From Cloeon dipterum (taxonomy: Eukaryota; Arthropoda; Insecta; Ephemeroptera; Baetidae), in NCBI RefSeq assembly GCF_949628265.1, contig NC_088788.1:25158335-25222334 (forward strand): 64,000 nucleotides of DNA, read 5' to 3'. The notes below the pieces were generated by a model. It saw only the letters and a program-made list of their open reading frames with translations, did not search any database and was not told where the DNA came from. How positions within the stretch are numbered: position 1 is the stretch's first letter; the number at the start of each line of letters is the position of its first letter. The position numbers and the translations under genes were made by a program. This document shows positions 63,361-64,000 of this stretch, piece after piece.

Positions 63361-63656
63361 ATATTGAATATAATTAAAACCAGGCTTCATCCTCGTTGTC
63401 AATAAAAGAGAATTTTGTACATTTGGTCTTTGGAGCTTGCCTCATCTGCCTCATGAATAGGTGGGTGTTTTAAAGAATTGTATGGAACTTTATGTGATTT
63501 TAGATGTGACATTATTGCATTGTTTGTATTTGATTGAAATTGTAACTCATGATTAGGACGTTTGTGATGACGTCGAAACTGGTCGAGGAATAAATAAGAC
63601 GAATTTCTCTTTTATTGACAACGAGGATGAAGCCTGGTTTTAATTATATTCAATAT
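63361..63656. repeat. Repeat copy 2 with terminal inverted duplication
   Basis: 63361-63411 is the perfect reverse complement of about 63606-63656 (over 50 bp, including CAGGCTTCATCCTCGTTGTC). Between the arms lies the unit shared with 16500-16735. The intronic copy lacks the left inverted arm. Such partial inversions are frequent for Penelope-like and twin-primed retroelement ends. Confidence 0.85.
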
Positions 63657-63767
63657 GTAAACAACCTCGAGTGATCGCATTTTTCAAATATTGATGAGAT
63701 ATTTGTTGATGTTCATAATTGAAATAGGTTGTTTTAAATTCAGTGATAACCCCAGCCAATCGTGAGC

Positions 63768-63894
63768 ATTTCTGCAAGAGAACCATGACTCAGTGATGGT
63801 GAAAAGAATCAGGAGACTTAATATATTCAAAGCAAGGAGTGGGAAAAATAGTAGCGGTCACTTAGAGGGCGACGAGAGAAAAAAAGTTAACATA
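63768..63894 (-). pseudogene. Third copy of promoter plus start of the 95 aa ORF
   Basis: CTCTCGTCGCCCTCTAAGTG, an ATATATTCA box at 63821-63829, the CTCCTGATTCTTT leader and an ATG (at about 63783-63785) are retained, but only a few following codons resemble the ORF. The copy is interrupted downstream by the repeat at 63361-63700. Confidence 0.55.
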
Positions 63895-64000
63895 AAATAA
63901 TAACATATCGATTATACATATTCATTCACCAAAGGTAGTGGAAAAAAGTTGTGTCAGTGTGTTTATACTCTGCTCAAAGTGTTGAGTGGGGAGAAATTAG

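Noticed and set aside
63536..63580. Hammerhead ribozyme in the interspersed repeat (CTCATGA, stem, GAAAC)
   Set aside because: The essential G5 position is C, extra bases lie between the core and the stem, and no partner for stems I and III is evident. Only the small hairpin is supported.
1..64000. tRNA, rRNA, CRISPR or known microRNA genes
   Set aside because: No convincing A/B boxes with cloverleaf, no rRNA sequence, no spaced direct repeats and no mature microRNA sequence was found by eye. A covariance-model scan would be decisive.

Overview
The window is nuclear DNA of an animal, most likely an insect. It has spliced genes with GT-AG introns (some under 100 bp), AATAAA-type poly(A) signals, CpG-rich promoter blocks, microsatellites and decayed transposons. 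Two of the genes, stumps (Dof) and scabrous, belong to families known mainly from insects and other arthropods. Order and species cannot be read from the sequence.

Six protein genes could be rebuilt exon by exon, and every rebuilt reading frame closes in phase from ATG to stop. (1) stumps, + strand, coding 7473-11640, 16 coding exons, 821 aa: FGF-receptor adaptor with TIR-like, DBB and ankyrin regions. (2) VAT1-like quinone oxidoreductase, - strand, 12077-13942, 5 exons, 369 aa, tail-to-tail with stumps. (3) A conserved-looking but unrecognised 413 aa protein, - strand, 15751-20857, 7 exons, whose first coding exon holds only four coding bases. (4) An FRS2-type FGFR substrate, + strand, 24284-26194, 3 exons, 353 aa. 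(5) An SRSF7/x16-type SR splicing factor, - strand, 28243-30265, 4 exons, 191 aa, with a candidate poison exon. (6) scabrous, - strand, 39523-55246, 7 exons, 673 aa, a secreted coiled-coil protein with a fibrinogen domain.

The rest is intergenic and intronic DNA. Bases 1-3050 hold nothing I recognise. A CpG-rich leader of stumps lies near 3080-3257. A 9 kb gap between the SR gene and scabrous has two CpG-rich, promoter-like blocks (31250-31560 and 32900-33310). To the right of scabrous are an AT-rich stretch (55.8-57.8 kb), a decayed non-LTR retrotransposon (57.8-59.4 kb, - strand) and, at 61.2-63.9 kb, a virus-like cluster of intronless ORFs.

That last cluster is the most unusual part. Short intronless ORFs on the - strand sit as little as 15 bp apart. 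Several are preceded by copies of one TATA-containing promoter block. They are interleaved with two copies, one decayed, of what looks like the C-terminal tail of a Polinton/Maverick (adintovirus-like) protein-primed DNA polymerase B. A repeat with a 50+ bp inverted duplication sits inside the cluster, and a second copy of that repeat lies in an intron 47 kb away. A functional theme of the left half is that two receptor-tyrosine-kinase adaptors of the FGF pathway (stumps and FRS2-like) lie within 17 kb of each other.
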